Of a stretch of DNA of 5,559 nt, positions 1 to 4,912 are shown one piece after another; position 1 is the stretch's first letter; every line of letters begins with the position of its first letter. Origin of the DNA: JANWLD01 sp035700225 (GTDB taxonomy: Bacteria; Patescibacteriota; Saccharimonadia; Saccharimonadales; 2-12-FULL-41-12); NCBI GenBank assembly GCA_035700225.1, contig DASSOT010000022.1:1-5559 (forward strand), written 5' to 3'. Made by a program: the position numbers and the translations under genes. The notes beneath the pieces were generated by a model. That model saw only the letters and a list, made by a program, of their open reading frames with translations, searched no databases and had not been told where the DNA came from.

Positions 1-1462
1 AGATGCCGGCACACTGAACCCGCGTGAACACGGCGAAGTCTTTGTGACCCGCGATGGCGCAGAAACAGACCTTGACCTGGGACATTATGAGCGTTTCATA
101 GATGAAGAATTGACTCAATCCAGCAGTCTGATGAGCGGACGCGTGCTTCTGCAGGTCATACAGGACGAACGCGCCGGAAAATACGCTGGCGAGGACGTAC
201 AGATAATCCCGCACTTGACGGCGGCCATACAGAAATACATACAGGCGGCGGGCAAGGACTTTGACGTACACATAGTAGAAATCGGTGGCACTGTAGGCGA
301 CTACGAGGGCCTTAGCTTTATCGAGGCTATCAGAGAGCTGGGACATCGCGTAGGTCTGGATAATTGTCTATATGTACACGTCGTATACATGCCGTATCTG
401 GGAGCCAGCCAGGAGTTCAAGACCAAGCCGGCACAAAACTCCGTGCGCGAACTCAGGGGCTTGGGCATATCACCCAACATATTGGTCGCGCGCAGTGAAG
501 AAGTGCCTCCGCAGGCTACGAAAGAAAAGCTGAGTCTGTTCTGCGGTGTCGATACCAACTCCATAGCGCTGTTGCCGAACGCGCCGAGTATTTACGGCGT
601 ACCTTTGGAGCTGGAAGACACGGGAATAGCGGATGTCATATCAAAAAGACTAGGACTGAAGGTAAAGAAGCCCAACTTGAAAGATTGGCGCGAAGTAGCG
701 AGCATGACTACGAAGGATTTTCCGACAGAGGTCAGCGTGGGCGTTGTCGCAAAGTACCTGGACAACCAGGATACCTATATGAGCGTTTTCGAGGCGCTTA
801 AATCTGCCGCATGGACCAACGGCGTGAATATAAATATCCGCTGGGTTGATTCTGAAAAACTGGAGAAAGACAAGGATATGGCGAAGACCCTGGAGGGCTT
901 TGACGGTATCGTGGTGCCGGGAGGATTCGGCACGCGTGGTCTGGAAGGCAAGATAAGGGCCGCCCGTTGGGCGCTTAAAGAGAAATTGCCGTACCTCGGG
1001 CTTTGCCTGGGCCTTCAGATGGCAGTCATCGCCGCGGCGCGAAACGCCGGTATCGAAGATGCCACGACTACCGAGCTTGACCCGGCCGGTAGCAATCAGG
1101 TCATCAGCACTATGGACGGCCAGAAGGGCAAGGAATTGACCGGCGGTACTATGCGTCTGGGTGATTATCCATGCAAGTTAGAGCCGAAAAGCCGTGTCAG
1201 CAAGCTCTACGGGCAGAAAACCATACTTGAGCGGCACAGGCATCGTTACGAATGCAACAATGATTACCGCGACCTGTACGAGTCATGGGGCATCCGCGCC
1301 GTAGGCACGAGCCCGGATGGGAAGCTGGTGGAGATAATAGAAGGCATAGACCACCCGTTTTTCATAGCCAGCCAGTTCCACCCCGAGTTCAAATCACGGC
1401 CTAACCGCCCGCATCCGATGTTTAACGGTTTCATCCGGGCGCTGAAGGCTAAAAAAGCATAA
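1..1462 (+). CDS. pyrG: CTP synthase (glutamine-hydrolysing), 5' partial
   Basis: This enzyme makes CTP from UTP, ATP and glutamine in the cytoplasm, the last step of pyrimidine nucleotide synthesis. The frame is open from base 2, and its first codon aligns with about residue 48 of the E. coli enzyme. The N-terminal P-loop is therefore outside the window, and the GTG at 44 is an internal Val, not a start. Visible synthase-domain motifs are HGEVFVT, GAETDLDLGHYERF (metal-binding Asp near residue 25 of this fragment) and VEIGGTVGD. The class I glutamine amidotransferase domain starts near base 730. It has VPGGFGTRG, the nucleophile Cys in GLCLGLQ (codon 1004-1006), GGTMRLG, ERHRHRYE, and the His/Glu pair in FHPEF (codons 1379 and 1385). 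All catalytic residues seen are intact, and the gene ends normally in TAA. No terminator follows, so read-through into the receiver gene 43 bases on is possible. Confidence 0.98.
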   Translation, partial: DAGTLNPREHGEVFVTRDGAETDLDLGHYERFIDEELTQSSSLMSGRVLLQVIQDERAGKYAGEDVQIIPHLTAAIQKYIQAAGKDFDVHIVEIGGTVGDYEGLSFIEAIRELGHRVGLDNCLYVHVVYMPYLGASQEFKTKPAQNSVRELRGLGISPNILVARSEEVPPQATKEKLSLFCGVDTNSIALLPNAPSIYGVPLELEDTGIADVISKRLGLKVKKPNLKDWREVASMTTKDFPTEVSVGVVAKYLDNQDTYMSVFEALKSAAWTNGVNINIRWVDSEKLEKDKDMAKTLEGFDGIVVPGGFGTRGLEGKIRAARWALKEKLPYLGLCLGLQMAVIAAARNAGIEDATTTELDPAGSNQVISTMDGQKGKELTGGTMRLGDYPCKLEPKSRVSKLYGQKTILERHRHRYECNNDYRDLYESWGIRAVGTSPDGKLVEIIEGIDHPFFIASQFHPEFKSRPNRPHPMFNGFIRALKAKKA

Positions 1463-1467
1463 GTTTC

Positions 1468-1496
1468 TTGTAAATATAAGGTTATTTAATTAGTAT
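1468..1496 (+). promoter_or_regulatory. Putative promoter of the receiver gene
   Basis: TTGTAA (1468-1473), a 17-base spacer and TAGTAT (1491-1496) lie in the AT-rich 43-base gap after pyrG. The -10 box ends 9 bases before the ATG at 1506; an alternative -10, TATTAC (1494-1499), ends 6 bases before it. No Shine-Dalgarno sequence lies between. Either choice would give a leaderless or nearly leaderless mRNA. Each hexamer matches consensus at only about four of six positions. Confidence 0.4.
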
Positions 1497-1505
1497 TACT
1501 ATAGT

Positions 1506-1892
1506 ATGAGCGACGCAAGCCAGAAAACGATATTGCTGGTCGAAGACGATGACCGTCTGGCCAGTGTTTATGAAACCAGATTACAAGCTGAAGGTTTCAA
1601 AACAAAAAGGGTAGGCAACGGTGAAGACGCCTTGGCTATGGCCTTGCAGGTCAAGCCCGACCTTATCCTGCTGGATGTGATGATGCCGAAGGTCAGCGGG
1701 TTCGATGTGCTGGATATCCTGCGCAACACGCCCGAAACCACTAACATGAAAATCATCATGCTTACTGCGCTCAGCCAGGACAGTGACCGCGAACGCGCCA
1801 AGTCCTTAGGTGTGGATGATTATCTTATCAAATCCCAAGTTGTCATTGCGGATGTGGTCCAGAAGATAAAAGAACACCTTGATATAGCCTAG
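1506..1892 (+). CDS. Stand-alone response regulator receiver domain (CheY-like)
   Basis: A 128-residue single-domain receiver of a two-component system, about the length of CheY. It should accept a phosphoryl group from a histidine kinase and signal by protein contact, because no output domain follows. The fold's marks are complete: an acidic pair in LLVEDDD (E13/D14), phospho-acceptor D57 in DLILLDVMMPK (codon 1674-1676), switch T87 in MLTAL, and K109 in YLIKSQ. The Asp, Thr and Lys fall at the same numbers as in CheY. The usual Pro after the conserved Lys is absent (KSQ). No kinase lies in the window, so the partner is unknown. The ATG at 1506 has no ribosome-binding site and sits just behind a putative -10 box. 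The gene ends in TAG, and the next promoter begins 6 bases later. Confidence 0.93.
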   Translation: MSDASQKTILLVEDDDRLASVYETRLQAEGFKTKRVGNGEDALAMALQVKPDLILLDVMMPKVSGFDVLDILRNTPETTNMKIIMLTALSQDSDRERAKSLGVDDYLIKSQVVIADVVQKIKEHLDIA

Positions 1893-1898
1893 ATTTAT

Positions 1899-1927
1899 TT
1901 GACTATTGTAGTATTTTAGTATATTAT
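1899..1927 (+). promoter_or_regulatory. Promoter upstream of the GNAT gene
   Basis: TTGACT (1899-1904, five of six to the -35 consensus) is separated by exactly 17 bases from TATTAT (1922-1927, five of six to the -10 consensus). This is the best promoter-like match in the window. The expected transcription start, 7-8 bases after the -10 box, falls at 1934-1935, which is the ATG of a 20-codon ORF. The alternative reading is a plain 5' UTR of about 60 bases ahead of the acetyltransferase. Confidence 0.6.
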
Positions 1928-1934
1928 TATAGTG

Positions 1935-1997
1935 ATGAAAATTGGGAATTCTGACTGGATATCTTCACGTCCTCGTTCCTGGAGTTTGCTCGGATGA
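1935..1997 (+). CDS. Possible 20-residue upstream ORF (leader peptide)
   Basis: ATG at 1935 opens a 20-codon frame ending in TGA at 1995-1997. The stop overlaps the ATG (1994-1996) of the downstream acetyltransferase as ATGA, the usual geometry of translational coupling. The peptide begins MKIGNSDW and holds five Ser, two Trp and two Arg. It has no signal-peptide character and no run of a single amino acid typical of attenuator leaders. Its ATG lies 7 bases after a good -10 box and has no Shine-Dalgarno site, so translation would have to be leaderless. A short ORF in 100 bases can arise by chance; only its position at the predicted transcript start and the exact stop/start overlap argue for function. 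Confidence 0.35.
   Translation: MKIGNSDWISSRPRSWSLLG
1981..1984 (+). promoter_or_regulatory. Ribosome-binding site of the GNAT gene
   Basis: GGAG lies 9 bases before the ATG at 1994. It fixes this start: upstream, the frame is open only back to a TGA at 1952 and offers no ATG or GTG. The site lies inside the 20-codon upstream ORF, so ribosomes on that ORF would cover it. Confidence 0.6.
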
Positions 1998-2509
1998 TAT
2001 TAGGTGAAGTTGATATTCCGCGCATAGGTTCATGCGAGATAGAAAGGGATTGTACGCAGTTCAATCCCAGGGGCGAAGGCGCGTTCAAGCTGACCAGAGC
2101 CGGTTCCGACTTGGGCGGGTTCGCCTTTCATTCGATTAGAGAGGACGAAGGCCTGAGCCTCCAGCTGGTAGGTTTAGGCGTTGATTCAAGCATGCGCGGA
2201 AAGGGCATAGGTTCGTTCATGATGGGTAAGGCGATAGAGTTCGCCAGAGCAGTCGGGGCGTTTGAGCTGACCGCTTGGGCGCTTAATGAAAGGACGGTGC
2301 GTTCCTTCGGCTCGAATTTCTCAGAAGAAGAACTGACCATCAGGATACCGCGAGATGAGAGTATGGATCTGGGGCCCGATATAGTTGTAGCGAACGCCTT
2401 GAGGTATCTGGAAGAACAGAGAAAACAACAGTTTTCTCCGGAGGAAGATCCGGATGGTACGCGCATGCTGAAAGGCCCTGCCGTATACCTGCAGGGGAGC
2501 TTGGCTTAA
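1994..2509 (+). CDS. GNAT-family N-acetyltransferase
   Basis: A 171-residue protein of the GCN5-related acetyltransferase fold, expected to move an acetyl group from acetyl-CoA to an amine; the substrate cannot be read from sequence. The core is at residues 55-110. Beta-4 (LQLVGLGVD) leads into the acetyl-CoA pyrophosphate loop RGKGIG (R68-G73) and helix 3 (FMMGKAIEFAR). A motif-B-like stretch follows, with N98 and the -F105-G-x-N-F109 ending. Phe stands where many GNATs have a Tyr general acid. A charged tail of about 60 residues after the core is unusual and unassigned. The start is supported by GGAG 9 bases upstream. The gene ends one base from the convergent rpmA stop. Confidence 0.8.
   Translation: MILGEVDIPRIGSCEIERDCTQFNPRGEGAFKLTRAGSDLGGFAFHSIREDEGLSLQLVGLGVDSSMRGKGIGSFMMGKAIEFARAVGAFELTAWALNERTVRSFGSNFSEEELTIRIPRDESMDLGPDIVVANALRYLEEQRKQQFSPEEDPDGTRMLKGPAVYLQGSLA
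2476..2496. other. Small hairpin at the convergent gene ends
   Basis: CCCTGC (2476-2481) and GCAGGG (2491-2496) can form a 6-bp stem with a 9-base loop. It lies within the last codons of the GNAT gene and 15 bases past the rpmA stop on the other strand. On the minus strand it is followed by CCTTTC, on the plus strand by no T run. It may be a weak 3' end signal for rpmA, since the one-base gap leaves no room for a dedicated terminator. Confidence 0.2.
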
Positions 2510-2510
2510 C

Positions 2511-2783
2511 TTAAACTACGCTTACTTCAGTTCTTCGTACTGAACGCCCGGCAAAGCTTTTATAATTGCGGGTTTTGTATTGTACGGTGCCGTCTTTGTC
2601 GGCGTGGATAGTGAAGTTACGGCTCATCTTCGTGCCGGGGCCGGCGCGTTTGGTCATGCCGATTTGGCGTACGATGACTTGGCCGACTTTGGCCTTCTGA
2701 CCGCCGGATATCTTTATACCTAGCCGTTGGCCGGGACTGTCATGGTTATTTTTGCTGGAGCCCCCAGCTTTGACTTTAGACAT
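2511..2783 (-). CDS. rpmA: Large ribosomal subunit protein bL27
   Basis: L27 belongs to the 50S subunit; its flexible N-terminus reaches towards the peptidyl-transferase centre. The 90-residue product shows the family signature: KAGGS near the N-terminus, then N..DS...RLG.K..GGQ (residues 12-29), G.VIVRQ.G (35-43), and AGPGT followed by T-x-H-A and DGTVQY. It is slightly longer than the E. coli protein (85) and has a basic, rearranged C-terminus. It starts with the mature form (MSKVKAGG) and lacks the cleaved N-terminal extension of Firmicutes L27. The start at 2783 is fixed by AAAGGA 8 bases upstream. The gene lies 3 bases after the methyltransferase stop, so the two are probably co-transcribed. 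The usual upstream partner rplU (L21) is absent. Confidence 0.96.
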   Translation of the reverse strand: MSKVKAGGSSKNNHDSPGQRLGIKISGGQKAKVGQVIVRQIGMTKRAGPGTKMSRNFTIHADKDGTVQYKTRNYKSFAGRSVRRTEVSVV

Positions 2784-2786
2784 ATG

Positions 2787-3980
2787 TTAAATCCTTTCTA
2801 GAATGATTAGTTCACGCCCGACTACCTGATCCTTGCGGTGGTAGATTAATTCTTCATTAGAAGCGTGAACGAAGCTCAAACGATTGTACCCCATATCTGT
2901 TAAATGGTCAAGAACCCGCATATGCCTGAAACCGTTTTTTGTCCGCCATGCCGGGACGGCCAGGCACATTCGCCAACCGGGCTTGGTCTGTCCAGCTACG
3001 TTTTTCAAGAATTTTTTCAATATTTCTTCGCTTTCTCCTGCGATGTGGTCCAATACTTTCGGTTCGGGCAGGGAAGTCAGTGGCTTGCCCAGGAATATTT
3101 CGCTGGCGATTACTTCCGAATCCTCAATATTTACACCTGTAGCGTCAGCTACTTCCACGGCGTAATTCTTACTTGGATTCACAGCGCCGGGGCATACCTT
3201 GGCGGTATTCTCGCCCAGCCATTGCAGATTCTTTTCCGTATATTCGACCATTCTGGGGTCTATATCTGAACCAAGTACGTCGTGACCCATTAGCAAAGCC
3301 TCTTGTAACAGTACGCCCGTCCCGCAGAATGGGTCAAATATCTTGACTGGTCCGCTGGCCTTGCCGACAGCAAGGTTGATGATGGTCTGTGCGAGTTTGG
3401 GTGGGAGCATCCCGACTTTCGCATCGCGGTATGGCCGGGCCTGGTCGCGCGCAGAATAAGCTTCGATGTCCTGCACAGCTATGCTTTGAGCCACGAGGGT
3501 TTTATCCGTATCGCGCACAAAAACTAGTTCCCAGCCCAGCTTCTGAGTAAGTTTGTTATGTAATACTTGCGCAGAGTTCAGCTTCGGCTTCTTGTTTGGC
3601 ACTATACGTACCGGTCTGCCGCTGTTTCTTATGGCTTTTTTCAGCTTCAGACCGGTGGCGTTTATCCTGCCGGCGCTGACATCAAAACCATAGGTGCTCA
3701 AACCTATGGTCAGTTTTCCTTCGTCCAGGGTTTTTGCATGTCCGGGCGACACTTCCAGCAAAAATTGTTCAATTTTGTTCCAGTCCGTGGTGTCCAGCGT
3801 GGTCAGTACTTTGCAGAACTTGACCATACCGCCCAAACGCGAAAAATTTATTCCGGCGGGGTCTTTATCGACCAGCGAGGCGTACCTTCCTGCGGGCTTT
3901 ATGGTCTGCGCGCCGAACAAGCTTTCCAGCTCCGCCCGGCCCAGCTCGGGTTGCCGCCCATGAATTATCAAGGTGTTCAT
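2787..3980 (-). CDS. THUMP-type RNA methyltransferase (TrmG10/Trm11-like, UPF0020 family)
   Basis: A 397-residue SAM-dependent methyltransferase, probably acting on tRNA (guanosine N2 methylation in the archaeal Trm-G10/Trm11 relatives); the target base here is inference. Residues 1-170 form an N-terminal THUMP-like RNA-binding part, opening LIIHGRQPELGRAELES. A linker with RDQARPYRDAKVGMLPPKLAQ (residues 178-198) is a strong mark of this family. The Rossmann part has motif I DPFCGTG (216-222), the SAM-contacting acid in GSDIDPRM (237-244) and VADAT (277-281). Motif IV, usually DPPYG in N2-guanine enzymes, is replaced by SEIFLGKPL (293-301). The ATG at 3980 follows a TATACT box by 7 bases with no Shine-Dalgarno site. 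It is first in a two-gene unit with rpmA and divergent from the gene at 4041. Confidence 0.87.
   Translation of the reverse strand: MNTLIIHGRQPELGRAELESLFGAQTIKPAGRYASLVDKDPAGINFSRLGGMVKFCKVLTTLDTTDWNKIEQFLLEVSPGHAKTLDEGKLTIGLSTYGFDVSAGRINATGLKLKKAIRNSGRPVRIVPNKKPKLNSAQVLHNKLTQKLGWELVFVRDTDKTLVAQSIAVQDIEAYSARDQARPYRDAKVGMLPPKLAQTIINLAVGKASGPVKIFDPFCGTGVLLQEALLMGHDVLGSDIDPRMVEYTEKNLQWLGENTAKVCPGAVNPSKNYAVEVADATGVNIEDSEVIASEIFLGKPLTSLPEPKVLDHIAGESEEILKKFLKNVAGQTKPGWRMCLAVPAWRTKNGFRHMRVLDHLTDMGYNRLSFVHASNEELIYHRKDQVVGRELIILERI
2792..2797 (-). promoter_or_regulatory. Ribosome-binding site of rpmA
   Basis: AAAGGA on the minus strand ends 8 bases before the rpmA ATG. It is embedded in the Glu-Arg codons just before the methyltransferase stop, so translation of the two genes is likely coupled. 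Confidence 0.65.
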
Positions 3981-3982
3981 CC

Positions 3983-4012
3983 ATAACAGTATAAGTTATA
4001 TCGGTATAGAAT
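3983..4012 (+). promoter_or_regulatory. Putative promoter of the 124-residue hypothetical gene
   Basis: ATAACA (3983-3988), an 18-base spacer and TAGAAT (4007-4012, five of six to consensus) would give a transcript start near 4019 and a leader of about 20 bases that includes the AGGAG site. It overlaps the divergent promoter on the other strand, so the two may compete for RNA polymerase. Confidence 0.4.
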
Positions 4013-4017
4013 GTGTA
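3988..4017 (-). promoter_or_regulatory. Putative promoter of the methyltransferase-rpmA unit
   Basis: On the minus strand TACACA (4017-4012), an 18-base spacer and TATACT (3993-3988, five of six to consensus) precede the ATG at 3980 by 7 bases. The predicted transcript would start at or next to the start codon, hence leaderless. It overlaps the oppositely directed promoter of the gene at 4041. Confidence 0.5.
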
Positions 4018-4030
4018 CATGGGGAAATTA

Positions 4031-4035
4031 AGGAG
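4031..4035 (+). promoter_or_regulatory. Shine-Dalgarno site of the 124-residue hypothetical gene
   Basis: AGGAG lies 5 bases before the ATG at 4041. It is one of the clearest ribosome-binding sites in the window, and contrasts with the start-adjacent -10 boxes of several neighbouring genes. Confidence 0.75.
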
Positions 4036-4040
4036 CAATT

Positions 4041-4415
4041 ATGTCATTAGAAGTGGTCAAGCTTCAGACAGATAAATTCCACGAAGATACCGAGGTCGAC
4101 AGGTTTACGATAGCGGCCGGCGCCGTGGTGCCTATCCCGACTGCCCCGGAACCGAAATTCCGTAGGCGGTATGACCGCATAGTAGCCATAGCGTTAAATG
4201 ATGAGGCCGGCGGGATGGTGTATAGGGCGCATAGCGCCAAGTTGTCAAAAGCACTGGGTATGATTTCTGCCGAAGAAGTAATGCAAAAAGGCCACTTGGT
4301 AGACCATGTCGTGGCCGGCGAGCCGGTAGGGGCTTCGGACCACATTTATAGTGATGACGGACGTATCTTGTATACGTTGTTATTCAGTGCCCCGCGCCTT
4401 GGCGGGTCAGGTTAG
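4041..4415 (+). CDS. Hypothetical protein, 124 residues, unrecognised
   Basis: I do not recognise this family. The strong AGGAG site, its own promoter-like sequence and sensible composition make it a real gene. The product looks soluble: no signal peptide and no membrane segment. Residues 1-45 are mixed polar with a Pro-rich patch (VVPIPTAPEPKF) followed by a basic cluster (RRRYDR). Residues 47-75 alternate hydrophobic and polar (RIVAIALNDEAGG, then AHSAKLSKALG), and a helix-like EEVMQKGHLVDHVV follows. The region DHIYSDDGRILYTLLFSA near residues 100-117 looks like a beta strand pair. The tail is short and Gly-rich. It is divergent from the methyltransferase and alone on its strand until the rhodanese. 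No function is proposed. Confidence 0.75.
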   Translation: MSLEVVKLQTDKFHEDTEVDRFTIAAGAVVPIPTAPEPKFRRRYDRIVAIALNDEAGGMVYRAHSAKLSKALGMISAEEVMQKGHLVDHVVAGEPVGASDHIYSDDGRILYTLLFSAPRLGGSG

Positions 4416-4417
4416 CG

Positions 4418-4447
4418 TTACTTTTTATTTTCTGCCGAAAAAAGTAA
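4418..4447. repeat. A/T-rich inverted repeat after the hypothetical gene
   Basis: TTACTTTTT (4418-4426) and AAAAAGTAA (4439-4447) are perfect 9-base inverted arms around a 12-base centre. The right arm overlaps the T tract of the minus-strand terminator. It could form a hairpin just after the TAG of the hypothetical gene, but it lacks the GC-rich stem and following T run of a plus-strand intrinsic terminator. Confidence 0.55.
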
Positions 4448-4481
4448 AAAACGGCACGGCCTCGGCTTTCGCCTAAGCCGT
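4438..4481 (-). terminator. Intrinsic terminator on the minus strand
   Basis: Read on the minus strand: ACGGC (4481-4477), TTA, GGC, a GAAA tetraloop, GCC, GAG, GCCGT (4460-4456). This is a 5+3 bp hairpin with a 3x3 internal loop. A second GCCGT copy (4455-4451) lets the stem re-pair right up to a run of six T (4451-4446), followed by AC and six more T. An alternative stem is CGGCTT/AAGCCG. The plus-strand side has no T run, so the signal is directional. No minus-strand gene lies immediately upstream; the nearest ends at 4913. Confidence 0.65.
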
Positions 4482-4548
4482 CCTGTAGGCAATGATCTCC
4501 TCCTCAGGTCCTGTTTTTAGCCTCAACAATATCATTAGGTGTAGTTTA

Positions 4549-4578
4549 CTGACCGTAGACATACACAACAGTTAAAAT
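4549..4578 (+). promoter_or_regulatory. Weak putative promoter of the rhodanese gene
   Basis: CTGACC (4549-4554), an 18-base spacer and TAAAAT (4573-4578) lie 12 bases before the ATG at 4591, which has no Shine-Dalgarno site. A second -10-like GATAAT (4606-4611) lies 9 bases before the in-frame ATG at 4621 and could define a shorter product, but has no matching -35 box. Confidence 0.3.
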
Positions 4579-4590
4579 TTTTACGATTTT

Positions 4591-4887
4591 ATGGTTTACA
4601 CCGGTGATAATATAAAAGTTATGGGTAGACGCGATGAAATTTTTGTAGACGTACGCGAACCGGAAGAGTTTGCGCATAGTCATGTGCAGGGCGCTGTAAA
4701 CCTTCCATTAAGCGAACTGGGCGCCGGCAAACTTGCGGAATTGCCAAAGGATAAGAAACTGGTGCTTTATTGCAGTTCCGGCAACCGTTCCGCTGTCGCT
4801 ATGAATTTGTTGCGCCGGCAGGGCTATGTTGAGTTGGTGAACGGTATTAACAAGCCCGAAGTCGAAAGAGATTATTTTAGCAATTAG
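4591..4887 (+). CDS. Single-domain rhodanese-like sulfurtransferase
   Basis: A 98-residue rhodanese domain, expected to carry sulfane sulfur as a Cys persulfide for thiosulfate detoxification or sulfur delivery; the acceptor is unknown. Family marks are VDVREPEEFAHSHVQGAVNLPL (starting at residue 19) and the active-site loop CSSGNR (C61-R66), six residues long and therefore suited to sulfur rather than arsenate or phosphate. The usual GG.xxW end is replaced by NGINKPEVERDYF, and the N-terminal helix seen in GlpE-type proteins is very short, so this is a minimal domain. The start is uncertain: ATG 4591 has no ribosome-binding site, and ATG 4621 (residue 11) is the alternative. No cysteine desulfurase or other sulfur gene is in the window. 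Confidence 0.87.
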   Translation: MVYTGDNIKVMGRRDEIFVDVREPEEFAHSHVQGAVNLPLSELGAGKLAELPKDKKLVLYCSSGNRSAVAMNLLRRQGYVELVNGINKPEVERDYFSN

Positions 4888-4912
4888 CAAAAAGTTATTG
4901 TTCGGGCCCGGT

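Larger units (their letters stand above)
4416..4590. other. Intergenic region with dense inverted repeats, no ORF
   Basis: These 175 bases separate the hypothetical gene from the rhodanese. From left to right they contain an A/T-rich inverted repeat (4418-4447), a minus-strand terminator-like hairpin (4446-4481), and two copies of GTCCTGT (4480-4486, 4508-4514). Between those copies lies a pyrimidine run whose minus-strand complement is the SD-like GAGGAGGAG. A distant inverted repeat AATGAT/ATCATT (4491-4496, 4531-4536) and AT-rich sequence before the rhodanese complete the region. No coding frame of useful length starts after the SD-like run. The structure fits a short minus-strand RNA or a 3' untranslated tail better than plain spacer. 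Confidence 0.5.

Noticed and set aside
44..46. GTG as the start of CTP synthase
   Set aside because: Upstream codons in the same frame continue the conserved family sequence (HGEVF), so this GTG is internal and the gene begins outside the window.
2904..3269. Open plus-strand frame of 121 codons opposite the methyltransferase
   Set aside because: It lies wholly antisense to a gene with clear family motifs, has no ribosome-binding site and no recognisable protein character.
3567..3986. Open plus-strand frame of 139 codons opposite the methyltransferase N-terminus
   Set aside because: It is a shadow of the real gene on the other strand, and it ends in the overlapping promoter region with no start signal of its own.
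4391..4406. CCCGC/GCGGG stem at the end of the 124-residue gene as a plus-strand terminator
   Set aside because: It is only five pairs, inside the coding sequence, and the nearest T run starts about 15 bases later, too far for intrinsic termination.
4496..4505. CTCCTCCTC as the 3' end of a 16S rRNA gene
   Set aside because: It resembles the anti-Shine-Dalgarno tail but no 16S rRNA sequence precedes it.
4544..4560. Hairpin GTTTAC/GTAGAC before the rhodanese as a regulatory element
   Set aside because: It is six pairs including a G-U wobble with a 5-base loop, too weak to stand alone, and it overlaps a predicted -35 box by chance-level similarity.
4903..4910. CGGGCCCG palindrome between the rhodanese and the 84-residue gene as a bidirectional terminator
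   Set aside because: The eight-base palindrome has no loop and no adjacent T run on either strand, so it cannot act as an intrinsic terminator.
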